64,000 nt of DNA, taken from assembly GCA_009692185.1 (NCBI GenBank), contig SHZT01000005.1, positions 20,068 to 84,067 on the forward strand, written 5' to 3'. The notes under the pieces are model-generated. The model saw only the letters and a list, made by a program, of their open reading frames with translations. It made no database searches and was not told the DNA's origin. This stretch comes from Gemmatimonadota bacterium. GTDB lineage: Bacteria; Gemmatimonadota; Gemmatimonadetes; Gemmatimonadales; GWC2-71-9. Shown here one piece after another: positions 9,096 through 20,061 of this stretch. The position numbers and the translations under genes are program-made. How positions within the stretch are numbered: the first letter of the stretch is position 1; each line of letters starts with the position of its first letter.

Positions 9096-9482
9096 ATGGC
9101 AGACGAAGCTCCCAAGAAGCTGGTAGTCGTCGGTGACCGCGTGCTTATCACGCCCGAAGAGGGCGAGGAGCGGACGGGCGTCGGCCTCTATCTCCCGGCG
9201 ACGGCCATCCAGAGCCAGCAGGTCCAGAGCGGGCGGATCACTGCCACGGGCCCCGGCACGCCGACCGCCGAGCCCGCGTCGCTGGACGACGAACCGTGGA
9301 AGATCGGGATGGGTGGGGGTGAGACACGGTACGTGCCGATGCAGGCCCGCGTGGGCGACTTCGCATTGTTTTTCCGGAAGGCCTCGGTCGAGATTACGTT
9401 CGAGGGCAAGAAGTATCTCGTCGTTCCACAGGCGGCGATCCTGATACTGGTGAGAGCGGACCACCCCGAGAACGAGCCCTGA
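9096..9482 (+). CDS. GroES-like co-chaperonin-fold protein
   Basis: 128 residues. The N-terminus VVVGDRVLITPEEGEERTGVGLYLP matches the Cpn10 fold, and the end (GDFALFFRKASVEITFEGKKYLVVPQAAILILV) fits its last strands. A loop of about 35 residues in the middle (SLDDEPWKIGMGGGETRYVPMQA) differs from ordinary GroES, and there is no groEL beside it. It is probably a Cpn10 paralogue with a special partner. It converges on the phosphoesterase gene with three bases between stops. Confidence 0.72.
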   Translation: MADEAPKKLVVVGDRVLITPEEGEERTGVGLYLPATAIQSQQVQSGRITATGPGTPTAEPASLDDEPWKIGMGGGETRYVPMQARVGDFALFFRKASVEITFEGKKYLVVPQAAILILVRADHPENEP

Positions 9483-9485
9483 ACC

Positions 9486-10793
9486 CTACTTCGAAAAGTC
9501 GAATGCCCCGCTGAACGGATCCGCCGCCGCATCCCGCGCAGTCAAGGCCGCAATCCCGAACCGCTTCTCGATCAACGCCAGGATAGACGTCGTGTCGTAG
9601 ACCTTGTGGTCCACATAGGCGGTCTTCGCGAATGGCGAGATAATCACCGCAGGTACGCGTGCACCCGGCCCCCACCGATCTACCACCGGGGGCGACACGT
9701 GATCGTAGAACCCGCCGTGTTCATCGTACGTCAGGATGATGACGGCGTCCTTCCAGTTGGGCCCGTTTTTCACCGCGTTCACCAGCGCCACAACGTGGTT
9801 CTCGCCGGAGATGATATCGGTGTAACCGGGGTGCTCGTTCTCCGTGCCCAGCGGCTTGACCCAGGACACGGCCGGCAGCGTGCCTGCCGCGGCCGCGGCG
9901 AGGAACTCGGCCTCGTCCTTGAGGTGGGCCGCGCGGCCCGCCGTTCCGGCCGCGTAGTTCGCCCAATAGACGAACGGGTGATGATGGAACTGGAACAGCG
10001 GATCGGGACTCCCCGCCACCGCGTTGTTCCAGCCGCCCGCGTACCAGGCCCAATCCACGTTCTTCGCGGTGAGCCGGTCGCCGATGTTGGGGATCGTGAG
10101 CGAGGGGAGCCGGTTGGCGACGGGCGTGGACGCAGGCATCGGCGTGTTCACGCTGAACAGTGTATTGACACCGTAGCCGTCCGGCGTCACCGCGCCGTCC
10201 GTCACCAGGTTCCCCGAACCGTCCAGCGCGGCCACCATGCTCGCGGGCGCGTTGGGGAACGGGGGCGTCGCCGCCGCGATCAGCCAGATATGATTCAGGA
10301 ATGACCCACCGAACGCCGCGTGGAAGAACCGGTCGAGGACCGTGTACTGCTGGGCCAGCGCCGCGATGGGTAGCTGCATGGAGTGGTAGTAGCCCATCGC
10401 GAGGCCCTTGGCGTCGCTCACGTACACGAACCGGTCCATCTTGCCGCCGTTGATCTGCTGCTGCTCCTGGTAGAACCGGTGCACCAGGTCCCGGGTCGCC
10501 ACGCTGGCCGGCAGGTACTGTTCGATGGCAAACGGGGCGTTGGGCAGGCCGGCCGGAATCATCGATCCCGCCACCTGCGGGAGAGTCGGGTAGATCGTAT
10601 TGGAGCCGTCGGTCTGCTTCGCCGCCGACGCCGCCGCGGCAATACCATCCGCCCCGGGGAACTCGCCATACAGGTTGTCGAAGCTCCGGTTTTCCATGAA
10701 GACCACGATGATGTGCTTGATGCTGGTGATGTCCCTGCCCTGCGCTGCTGCCTCACCCTTGCAGCCGGCAAGCACGGCAACGGCGAGTACCAG
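9486..10793 (-). CDS. phospholipase C / acid phosphatase-type phosphoesterase lipoprotein
   Basis: About 435 residues. IKHIIVVFMENRSFDNLYGEFPGADG is the start of the phosphoesterase family (phospholipase C, AcpA type); ENRSFD, SGENH and LTYDEHGGFYDHV supply metal and catalytic residues. The substrate may be phospholipid or phosphomonoester. A lipobox (VLAGC) puts it on the membrane. The signal peptide (RVRTTLVLAVAVLAGC) has no ATG, GTG or TTG at its start: a CTG at 10793 is used here. A good ATG overlaps the deoA stop at 10845 but is one base out of frame, so a one-base insertion between them is the likely alternative. Confidence 0.78.
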   Translation of the reverse strand: MVLAVAVLAGCKGEAAAQGRDITSIKHIIVVFMENRSFDNLYGEFPGADGIAAAASAAKQTDGSNTIYPTLPQVAGSMIPAGLPNAPFAIEQYLPASVATRDLVHRFYQEQQQINGGKMDRFVYVSDAKGLAMGYYHSMQLPIAALAQQYTVLDRFFHAAFGGSFLNHIWLIAAATPPFPNAPASMVAALDGSGNLVTDGAVTPDGYGVNTLFSVNTPMPASTPVANRLPSLTIPNIGDRLTAKNVDWAWYAGGWNNAVAGSPDPLFQFHHHPFVYWANYAAGTAGRAAHLKDEAEFLAAAAAGTLPAVSWVKPLGTENEHPGYTDIISGENHVVALVNAVKNGPNWKDAVIILTYDEHGGFYDHVSPPVVDRWGPGARVPAVIISPFAKTAYVDHKVYDTTSILALIEKRFGIAALTARDAAADPFSGAFDFSK

Positions 10794-10844
10794 CGTCGTC
10801 CGGACTCGCGACTGAAGTCGCCGGCTCGCTCCGACGCTCCGCCA

Positions 10845-12170
10845 TCACAGGACCTCCACGCCTTTCTTGCTCAACCGGTGGGAGATCAGCGGCAATGGGG
10901 GCTCACCCGCCTCGTCCGCGATGCTGAAGGCGGCGTCGAGCGCGGTCCGCGCGATCTGCACCTGCTCCGCAGTGTTTGCGTGGATCGTCGCCAGCGGGTC
11001 GCCCTTCCGCACCTTGTCGCCTGGCGAAACCCCGATCCGGAAGCCGACCCCGAAGTCCACCTTGTCTTCCACCTTCTGGCGTCCGCCACCCATGGCCACG
11101 ATCGCCCGGCCGATCGCGCGTGGCTCGATGCGCGTGACATAGCCATTGCGGGGCGACGTGTACGTCTCGCGCATGGGTGCCCCGGGGAGGAGGCCAGGAT
11201 CGTCAACCACCTTCGGGTTCCCACCCTGTGCCTTTATGATCTCGGCGAACTTCTCCGCGGCCCGGCCTGACCCGATCGCGGCCTCGAGCGCCTGTCGCGC
11301 CACGGCCGGATCCGCCGTCACCTCGGCGAGGAGCAGCATTTCGACGCCTTCCGCGTACGTCACGTCCATCAGGTCTTCCGGGCCCTGGCCCTTGAGCGAC
11401 AGGATGGCCTCTTTCGTTTCCAGGGCGTTCCCGCACGCCACGCCGAGTGGCCGGTCCATGGCGGTGAGCAGGACCACGGTCGTGCACCCGTTGTCCTCGC
11501 CGAGCTCGATCATCGTCTTCGCAAGAAGGATGGCGTCGGCATCCTTGGTCATGAATGCGCCCGAGCCGCGTTTCACGTCGAGCACGAGGCCCGTCAGCCC
11601 TTCCGCGAGCTTCTTGGACATGATGCTCGCGGCGATGAGCGGAATGGCCTCGACCGTGCCCGTCACGTCGCGTAGCGCGTAGAGTTTGCGGTCGGCCGGG
11701 GCAACTTCCGGCGTCTGGCCGAACATCGCGCAGCCAATCTTGTCGACCTGCTTCCGGACCTCGTCCAGCGACAGGCCGGTGCGGAAACCCGGGATCGCCT
11801 CGAGTTTGTCGAGCGTGCCACCGGTATGCCCCAGTCCCCGGCCGGACATCATCGGTACCGCGACGCCGCACGCCGCGACCAGGGGAGCCAGCACGAGGGA
11901 CACCTTGTCCCCCACGCCGCCGGTCGAGTGTTTGTCCACAATGTGCCGGCCGGCGCCAAAGTCGAGGCAGGCCCCCGACTTGAACATGGCTTCGAGCAAC
12001 GCGGCCAGCTCGTCGCGCTCGATACCCTTGAGCAGGACCGCCATGAGCATGGCGGACATCTGGTAGTCCGGAACGCGCCCCGCGGTGTATTCAGTGATCA
12101 GCCCGCGCCACTCGTCCGGCGTGAGCTTGCCACCGTCGCGCTTGCGTTCAATGAGGGGGACGATCAGCAT
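10845..12170 (-). CDS. deoA: thymidine (pyrimidine-nucleoside) phosphorylase
   Basis: 441 residues, the normal length. It shows the glycosyltransferase-family-3 domains in order: helical N-terminus, the DKHSTGGVGDKVSL phosphate loop, MMSGRGLGHTGGTLDKLEAIPGF, SIMSKKLAEGLTGLVLDVKRGSGAFM, and the C-terminal PYNP domain. It cleaves thymidine or uridine with phosphate to base and deoxyribose or ribose 1-phosphate in the cytoplasm. With tdk at 40126 it suggests pyrimidine salvage. Its start lies only nine bases from the divergent TPR gene. Confidence 0.95.
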   Translation of the reverse strand: MLIVPLIERKRDGGKLTPDEWRGLITEYTAGRVPDYQMSAMLMAVLLKGIERDELAALLEAMFKSGACLDFGAGRHIVDKHSTGGVGDKVSLVLAPLVAACGVAVPMMSGRGLGHTGGTLDKLEAIPGFRTGLSLDEVRKQVDKIGCAMFGQTPEVAPADRKLYALRDVTGTVEAIPLIAASIMSKKLAEGLTGLVLDVKRGSGAFMTKDADAILLAKTMIELGEDNGCTTVVLLTAMDRPLGVACGNALETKEAILSLKGQGPEDLMDVTYAEGVEMLLLAEVTADPAVARQALEAAIGSGRAAEKFAEIIKAQGGNPKVVDDPGLLPGAPMRETYTSPRNGYVTRIEPRAIGRAIVAMGGGRQKVEDKVDFGVGFRIGVSPGDKVRKGDPLATIHANTAEQVQIARTALDAAFSIADEAGEPPLPLISHRLSKKGVEVL

Positions 12171-12179
12171 GATGGGTAT

Positions 12180-12935
12180 ATGCGCCTTTTCACGACGTTA
12201 ATACTCGCTGCCATTCTGCCGCTCGCGGCCCAGGCCCAGACGCCGCTGGCCGTGGGGGACAGCCTCACCAAGGCGCTCAAGCCCGCCGAGGCGCTCGCGT
12301 GGTACCAGAAATCCCTGGCCGCCGACTCCAGCTCCTACGAAGTCCTCTGGAAGGCCGGCCGCGCCGCCGCGGACATCGCGAAGCAAATGGAAAAAGGCGA
12401 CAGTCTCTATGATGTGGCCCGACGGTACGCCGAGCGGGCGATCCGGGCACACTCCGCCGCTCCCGACGGGCATTTCGTTCTGGCCCTGGCCCTGGGCCGG
12501 CTCGCCCGCACCAAGGGCGGTCGCGACCGGGTGCGCTACGGGCAGATCATTTACGACGAGGCCGCAAAGGCGATCGCGATCAAGCCCGACCACGACGGCG
12601 CTCATCACATCCTGGGAGCGTGGCACGCGGAAGTCGAACGGTTGTCCGGCATCACGCGGTTCTTTGCCAAGGCGTTCTTCGGCGGCGCGTTCCTGTCGCG
12701 CGCCAACTGGGATTCGTCGGTCGTGCACCTCGAGCTGGCCGTCGCCGAAAACCCGGCGTACATCTACCATCACCTCGAACTCGCCGAAGTGCTGATCGAC
12801 CTCAAGCGTTACGACGAGGCCAGGCAGCAACTGGCGGCAATCGCGCCGTTGCCGCCAACCAGCGACGTGCTGGACCCAGGGTACAAGAAGCGCGCCGCCA
12901 CCCTGCTTACAACCGTTCGCGCAGCTGCTCCTTGA
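12180..12935 (+). CDS. secreted TPR protein, RMD-like
   Basis: 251 residues. A signal peptide (MRLFTTLILAAILPLAAQA-Q) is followed by helical repeats of TPR type. The arrangement (ALAWYQKSLAADSSSYEVLWKAGRAAADIA, GHFVLALALGRLA, AIAIKPDHDGAHHILGAWHAEVERL, HLELAEVLIDLKRYDEA) resembles bacterial homologues of regulator of microtubule dynamics proteins, whose role in bacteria is unknown. The start is nine bases from the deoA start, so its promoter must lie inside deoA. Its end overlaps the convergent YtxH gene by 29 bases. Confidence 0.75.
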   Translation: MRLFTTLILAAILPLAAQAQTPLAVGDSLTKALKPAEALAWYQKSLAADSSSYEVLWKAGRAAADIAKQMEKGDSLYDVARRYAERAIRAHSAAPDGHFVLALALGRLARTKGGRDRVRYGQIIYDEAAKAIAIKPDHDGAHHILGAWHAEVERLSGITRFFAKAFFGGAFLSRANWDSSVVHLELAVAENPAYIYHHLELAEVLIDLKRYDEARQQLAAIAPLPPTSDVLDPGYKKRAATLLTTVRAAAP

Positions 12936-13245
12936 GCTTCTTCCGGCGGCGGGCTACTTCGGTCCTCACGTCGTCGGAAATATCTTCGATCTTGTCCTTT
13001 GCGTCGCTCCGCATGCGTTTCGCCAGCTTCTTGAGCCGCTTCCGCATGACGGCCACGCGTTCCGGCGCCACCAGCAGGGCGATCCCGGCCCCGACGAGCG
13101 CGCCGAGGAGGAGCCCGGTGATGAACCGCATCGAGCCGCCACTCCGTTCGCGGGGCTCGTCATCGTCGTCGTCGTCGACCTCGTCGAGATCCTCGTCGGT
13201 CTCCTCCGGGATCTCGTCCATTTCTTCATCGTCCTCGTGCACCAT
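12907..13245 (-). CDS. YtxH-like membrane protein with acidic N-terminus
   Basis: 112 residues. The first 35 are extremely acidic (runs of D and E), followed by one membrane segment (FITGLLLGALVGAGIALLVAPE) with the glycine pattern of YtxH proteins, and a basic helical tail. YtxH proteins are small envelope or stress proteins without a known reaction. The 3' end overlaps the end of the TPR gene on the other strand. Confidence 0.78.
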   Translation of the reverse strand: MVHEDDEEMDEIPEETDEDLDEVDDDDDDEPRERSGGSMRFITGLLLGALVGAGIALLVAPERVAVMRKRLKKLAKRMRSDAKDKIEDISDDVRTEVARRRKKLKEQLRERL

Positions 13246-13349
13246 CGTTACCTCTCAGCCCGTTTCCGGCCGCACTTCAACCTCGATGCCGACCGTGGTG
13301 AACCTTACTGTCTTGACGTGACTCAGTCGAGGCCACCAAACTACGCTTC

Positions 13350-16120
<2,771 letters not shown>

Positions 16121-16131
16121 GTTGCGCCCAC

Positions 16132-16690
16132 ATGGCGCTTTCGCAGATCCTCCTCGACGGTGACGTTCTCGGATTCGGCAAGAAAGGTCTCCACGCCCTC
16201 CGGCACGTCATCACCCAGACCCAACTTCACGAATCAGCCATCAGTCTCCAGGAAGCCTGGTTACACGGCGGGCGACGACATGTTCGCCTGTTTCCGCCGC
16301 TGGCTTCCCGGCTTCACCGGTGTCCGGGACCCGGCCGACCTCGACGCGGCGGCCCTGGGCGAGGTCCTGTCGGAATTCTTCAAGGCGCTGGGCTGGGGAA
16401 GTCTTGCGCTGGGGCAGCTCGGGACTGCGGGAATCACGCTGGACTCGAATGACTGGGCCGAATCCGAGCCCGGGTCGGGCGCGGAGCAGCCCTGCTGTTA
16501 CATCTCGGCCGGCATGCTGGCCAGTTTCATGGGCAAGTTGGCGGGAAACCACGTGGCGGTGCTGGAAGTCGAGTGCCGAAGCCGTAATGACGCGCGGTGC
16601 CGGTTCCTGGTGGGAGCGCCGGAGACGCTGCAGGTAGTCTATGACGCGATCAGTTCAGGGAAGGACTACCGGGCAGCACTGCTCGAGTAG
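16132..16690 (+). pseudogene. V4R domain protein with a one-base frameshift
   Basis: Begins at ATG 16132 (MALSQILLDGDVLGFGKKGLHALRHVITQTQLHESAISLQEA) and continues in the next frame (GYTAGDDMFACFRRWLPGF to the TAG at 16688). Removing the T at 16258 in GAAGCCTGG joins them as LQEA-GYTAGDD, giving about 185 residues. The second part carries the V4R signature: GMLASFMGKLAG, VEVECRSRNDARCRFLVGAPETLQVVYDAIS. V4R domains bind small molecules, often through cysteines. Either a real frameshift or a consensus indel; the coding quality on both sides favours a recent or artefactual event. Confidence 0.72.
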
Positions 16691-16693
16691 GAA

Positions 16694-16756
16694 CGGGAAA
16701 AGGGAAACGGGAAAAGGGAAAAGTACGACTGCGACCTTCGACCTTTCCCTTTTCCC
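16694..16756. repeat. GGGAAAAGGG inverted repeat at a convergent gene junction
   Basis: The left side is a purine-rich tandem (GGGAAAAGGGAAA twice); the right side is TTTCCCTTTTCCC (16744-16756). A 13-base perfect stem forms between 16709-16721 and 16744-16756 with a 22-base loop that contains GACCTTCG. It lies between two genes that end facing each other. A second copy is at 19974-20061. It may act as a two-way terminator. Confidence 0.65.
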
Positions 16757-16760
16757 TCTT

Positions 16761-17261
16761 TCACTGACCCATTCCCTTGAGTAGTTGCGCATAGTCCGGC
16801 CGCATGACCAGTTCCCCGTCTTCCACGATCTCCCGGTCCCACGGCAGAATGATGATGCTCGCGGTCTTGAGCGCGAAGAAATCCAGCGTGTAGGCGCCGG
16901 TCGTGAACGACGCCGCGGACTTGACCGAGGCCGGGCTGTGCTCCTTGATCGCCGACATGGCGAGCTTCATCGTGGCCCCGGAATCGCAGGTCTCGTCCAC
17001 CACGAGCACCCGGCGGCCCTTCACGGAGGGCGGCGGCGCGGTGACCAGCGTCGGACGGGCCTCGTCGTTCCTCCGGGTGACGCCCATGGAGGCGAAGTCG
17101 CGCTGGAGGATGGACGCGATGACCGCCCCGGGAATGACGCCTGCCTTGGCGATCCCGATGACGATTTCGGGGTCGTAGGCGCCCGCGATCCGCAGGGCGA
17201 GCCCGCGGCACAGCTCGCCGAAAAACGTCCAATCGACTTCCAGGACGTCGCGTTGTGGCAT
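16761..17261 (-). CDS. phosphoribosyltransferase (purine/xanthine type)
   Basis: 166 residues from the ATG at 17261 (two more in-frame starts lie upstream at 17285 and 17375). The PRPP-binding loop is VLVVDETCDSGATM (about 90-103), with IVIGIAKAGVIPGAVIA as the pyrophosphate loop. The C-terminal DFFALKTASIIILPWDRE resembles the hood of hypoxanthine/xanthine-guanine enzymes. It joins PRPP to a base; which base is not clear. It converges on the V4R gene across a hairpin repeat. Confidence 0.8.
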   Translation of the reverse strand: MPQRDVLEVDWTFFGELCRGLALRIAGAYDPEIVIGIAKAGVIPGAVIASILQRDFASMGVTRRNDEARPTLVTAPPPSVKGRRVLVVDETCDSGATMKLAMSAIKEHSPASVKSAASFTTGAYTLDFFALKTASIIILPWDREIVEDGELVMRPDYAQLLKGMGQ

Positions 17262-17374
17262 CGACAGCGGTTTGCGGGGTCGCATGCGGGACACTACCCC
17301 CCAGAGCGCCCCGCCACAACCCGCCAACCGTGCGTGTGGCAAACCCCTCGTTAGGACGGTATCTTGACCTCTCA

Positions 17375-17815
17375 ATGGGGTTCTGGAGACGCCTCTTCCG
17401 GCGCGGGCGCGGGGATGAACTCAAGCCTCAGCGGCTGGACTATCTCAACGAGGCGCTGGCTCTCGAGCGCCAGGGCGACTACGAGGCGGCGCTGACGTCG
17501 TATCGCCTGGCCCTGCGCGACAATTCCGCAGACCTCCGCGTCATCCAGAACATGGCCATCGCGTTCACCAAGACCAACCGCCACGACGAGGCCATCCGGT
17601 TCTACCGGAAGGCGCTGGAGATTGACCAATCACAGGCCGGGGCCCACTATGGACTCGCGTTTCTCCTGATCAAGCGCGGCGAGCGCGATGCCGCCGCGAC
17701 GCACCTGCGCGCGTTCCTGGCCCAACCCCCGCGCGGACCGGACGCCGCCAAATGGACCGAGCACGCGAAGCAGGCACTGACCGACATCACGGCCGACGGC
17801 CAGCCGCACGGCTGA
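17375..17815 (+). CDS. TPR protein
   Basis: 146 residues: a basic start (MGFWRRLFRRGRG) and about three TPR units (EALALERQGDYEAALTSYRLALRDN, IQNMAIAFTKTNRHDEAIRFYRKALEID, AHYGLAFLLIKRGERDAAATHLRAFL). A protein-protein interaction module of unknown partner. Its stop overlaps the ATG of the next lipoprotein (TGATG). Confidence 0.8.
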   Translation: MGFWRRLFRRGRGDELKPQRLDYLNEALALERQGDYEAALTSYRLALRDNSADLRVIQNMAIAFTKTNRHDEAIRFYRKALEIDQSQAGAHYGLAFLLIKRGERDAAATHLRAFLAQPPRGPDAAKWTEHAKQALTDITADGQPHG

Positions 17816-18174
17816 TGCCGGCGGTCCTGTTGCTCGGCGCCGTACTGACCGCGTCCTGCCGGGACCTCTCCATTCCCACTGACCGCGTTATTGCCATCGA
17901 GGTCTCCACGACCGCGCCCAAGGTCGCCGTCGGCGACACACTTCGCCTGTCGGCCAGCGCGCTGAACGGGGCGGGCGACGTCGTCTCCGCGGCGACCATC
18001 ACTTGGGCACCCGTCGACACTGGGGTGGGATTCACGCTCGGGCCGAGTACGGGACTCCTGACGGGAATCAAAGTGGGCGCGTGGCGCGTGCGGGCTGAGG
18101 CCACAACCCCGCCCTCCGATACGCTGCGCACCGATGCCATCACCGTGACTGTTATCGCTGCGCCGGCCCCGTGA
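17815..18174 (+). CDS. lipoprotein with bacterial Ig-like (Big2-type) domain
   Basis: 119 residues. MPAVLLLGAVLTASC is a lipoprotein signal (Cys at 15). The rest fits one Ig-like domain: IAIEVSTTAPKVAVGDTLRLSASAL, ITWAPVDTGVGFTLG, GLLTGIKVGAWRVRAEA. Such domains are structural parts of surface proteins. The gene is coupled to both neighbours by overlapping start and stop codons, though their functions look unrelated. Confidence 0.75.
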   Translation: MPAVLLLGAVLTASCRDLSIPTDRVIAIEVSTTAPKVAVGDTLRLSASALNGAGDVVSAATITWAPVDTGVGFTLGPSTGLLTGIKVGAWRVRAEATTPPSDTLRTDAITVTVIAAPAP

Positions 18175-20006
18175 ACGTCCCTCGCACGATCGTCCAGCTG
18201 TTCTTCGACGCTGTCGAGCACTACAGCACCAAGCGCGCGGCGCTCCGGTATCGGGTAAACGGCGCCTGGCGGGACGTGACCCACCAGGAGCTGGCGCGGC
18301 GAGTCCGGCAGTCGGCCTTCGGGTTGATCGAACTGGGCATCAAGCCGGGAGATCGCGTGGCGATCCTCTCGGGCAACCGCCCGGAGTGGGCCATCGTGGA
18401 CTACGCGTGCATCCTGGCGCGGGCCGTGGACGTGCCCATTTACCCCACGCTGCCGCCCCGCCACGTGCGCCACATGCTCCGCGACTCGGGAGCGAAGATC
18501 GCGTTCGTCTCCGATCCCGAGCAGTTCCAGAAGATCCGGGAGATCCGTCACGAACTGCCGGACCTCCAGCACGTCATCGGCTTTTCCGGCGCCACCGACG
18601 ACGGCGACGTGCTTCCCTTCCTGCGGTTTATCCAGATCGGCGCGGCGGCGGAGCCCAAGTACCCCACGCTCGTGGCGGACGGGCTCGCGGCCCAGCCGGA
18701 CGACGTGGTGACGCTCATTTATACGTCTGGCACCACGGGCGACCCGAAGGGGGTCATGCTCACGCACAAGAACTTCTGCACCAACGTGGTCGCGGCGCTC
18801 GAGGTCCTGCCCATTGGGCCGGATGACACCTGTTTGTCGCTCCTGCCGCTCTGCCACAGCTTCGAGCGCATGGGCGGCCACTACACGATGTTCCACGGCG
18901 GCTGCACCATCAATTACGCCGAAACGATGGACACCGTCGCGCGGGACATGAAAGAAACCCGGCCGACGATCGTGCTCGGCGTGCCGCGGCTCTACGAAAA
19001 GTTCTATGCGCGGGTGCTCGACCGCGCCGTGTCGGGCGGGGGGCTCAAGCGCCGGATCTTTTTCTGGTCCTGGAAGAGCGGCGAGCGCTGGGCCGACACG
19101 GTCCTTGCCGGGAAACCGGTGCCCGCGCTCCTGGGAATATCCAAGCGCATCGCGCAGTCCCTGGTCTTCAACAAGATGAAGGCCGCCACCGGCGGGCGCA
19201 TCCGGTTCTTCGTGTCCGGGTCGGCGCCGCTGTCAGCCGAGATCGCGCGGTTCTTCTACGCCGCCGGCCTCCCGGTGCTCGAGGGCTACGGCCTCACGGA
19301 GACGTCGCCGGTCGTCACGTTGAACTCCCTCCAGGCACCTCGCATCGGCACGGTTGGCCCGCCGATCCCGGGCGTCGAGGTCCGGTTGGCGGAAGACGGA
19401 GAGATCCTGGTGCGCGGCCCCAACGTGATGGCCGGGTATTTCAACCAACCCGAAGCCACCCGCGAGGCGATTGACGGCGAGGGATGGTTTCACACCGGCG
19501 ACGTGGGCGAGTTCGACGAGAAGGGCTATCTCCGGATCACGGACCGGAAGAAAGACCTGATCAAAACCTCCGGCGGCAAGTTCGTCGCGCCCCAGCCCAT
19601 CGAGAACCTGGTCAAGGGCAGCAAGTTTGTGCTCAACGCGGTGGTGCTGGGCGACAAGCGGAAGTTTCCGATCATTCTCGTGGTGCCGAACTGGGATGCG
19701 ATCCGGTCGTGGGCCGACGAGCGGCGATTGACGGTCTCGAACCTCTCGTCGGCATTGGGCCAGCCGGACGTCGTCGCCAAGATCGAGCGCGAGGTCATGG
19801 GCCGCCTGCGGGACCTCGCGCACTACGAAATGCCGAAGAAGGTCCTGCTGGTCGAGAACGACTTCACCATCGAGGGTGGAGAGCTGACGCCGACGTTGAA
19901 AGTGAAGCGGAAGGTGGTGGAGGAACGGTACAAAGACCTCATTGACGGGGCGTACGAGGATTCGGAAGGCGAAGGGGAAAAGGGAAAAGGGAAAAGGGAA
20001 ACGTAG
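18171..20006 (+). CDS. long-chain acyl-CoA synthetase (AMP-binding)
   Basis: 611 residues from GTG (GTGA overlap). AMP-binding family: LIYTSGTTGDPKGVMLTHKN (about 181-200), GYGLTETSP (about 372), and GWFHTGDVGEFDEKGYLRITDRKKDLIKTSGGK near residue 440. The length and the long insertion KMKAATGGRIRFFVSGSAPLS are typical of FadD15-type synthetases. It activates a fatty acid to acyl-CoA through acyl-AMP. Its last residues (GEGEKGKGKRET) are encoded by the purine-rich arm of an intergenic-type repeat, so the natural end may have been nearer to GAYEDSE. Confidence 0.93.
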   Translation: MNVPRTIVQLFFDAVEHYSTKRAALRYRVNGAWRDVTHQELARRVRQSAFGLIELGIKPGDRVAILSGNRPEWAIVDYACILARAVDVPIYPTLPPRHVRHMLRDSGAKIAFVSDPEQFQKIREIRHELPDLQHVIGFSGATDDGDVLPFLRFIQIGAAAEPKYPTLVADGLAAQPDDVVTLIYTSGTTGDPKGVMLTHKNFCTNVVAALEVLPIGPDDTCLSLLPLCHSFERMGGHYTMFHGGCTINYAETMDTVARDMKETRPTIVLGVPRLYEKFYARVLDRAVSGGGLKRRIFFWSWKSGERWADTVLAGKPVPALLGISKRIAQSLVFNKMKAATGGRIRFFVSGSAPLSAEIARFFYAAGLPVLEGYGLTETSPVVTLNSLQAPRIGTVGPPIPGVEVRLAEDGEILVRGPNVMAGYFNQPEATREAIDGEGWFHTGDVGEFDEKGYLRITDRKKDLIKTSGGKFVAPQPIENLVKGSKFVLNAVVLGDKRKFPIILVVPNWDAIRSWADERRLTVSNLSSALGQPDVVAKIEREVMGRLRDLAHYEMPKKVLLVENDFTIEGGELTPTLKVKRKVVEERYKDLIDGAYEDSEGEGEKGKGKRET

Positions 20007-20061
20007 GACCTTCGCAACCATCCTTTACGCGCGGCCTTACTTTTCCCCTTTCCCTTTTCCC
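19974..20061. repeat. second GGGAAAAGGG inverted repeat, overlapping two convergent gene ends
   Basis: Left arm: four purine-rich units in 19974-20001, inside the 3' end of the acyl-CoA synthetase. Right arm: TTTCCCTTTTCCC (20049-20061), inside the 3' end of the Trm112-like gene. The 13-base stem pairs 19989-20001 with 20049-20061. The loop shares GACCTTCG with the copy at 16694-16756. The two proteins get similar tails (KGKGKRET and KRETGKGKGEK) from it. Confidence 0.65.

Noticed and set aside
17787..18896. Long open frame on the minus strand (369 codons)
   Set aside because: It lies opposite the lipoprotein and acyl-CoA synthetase genes; its Arg/Gly/Val/His-rich sequence is a GC-rich shadow.
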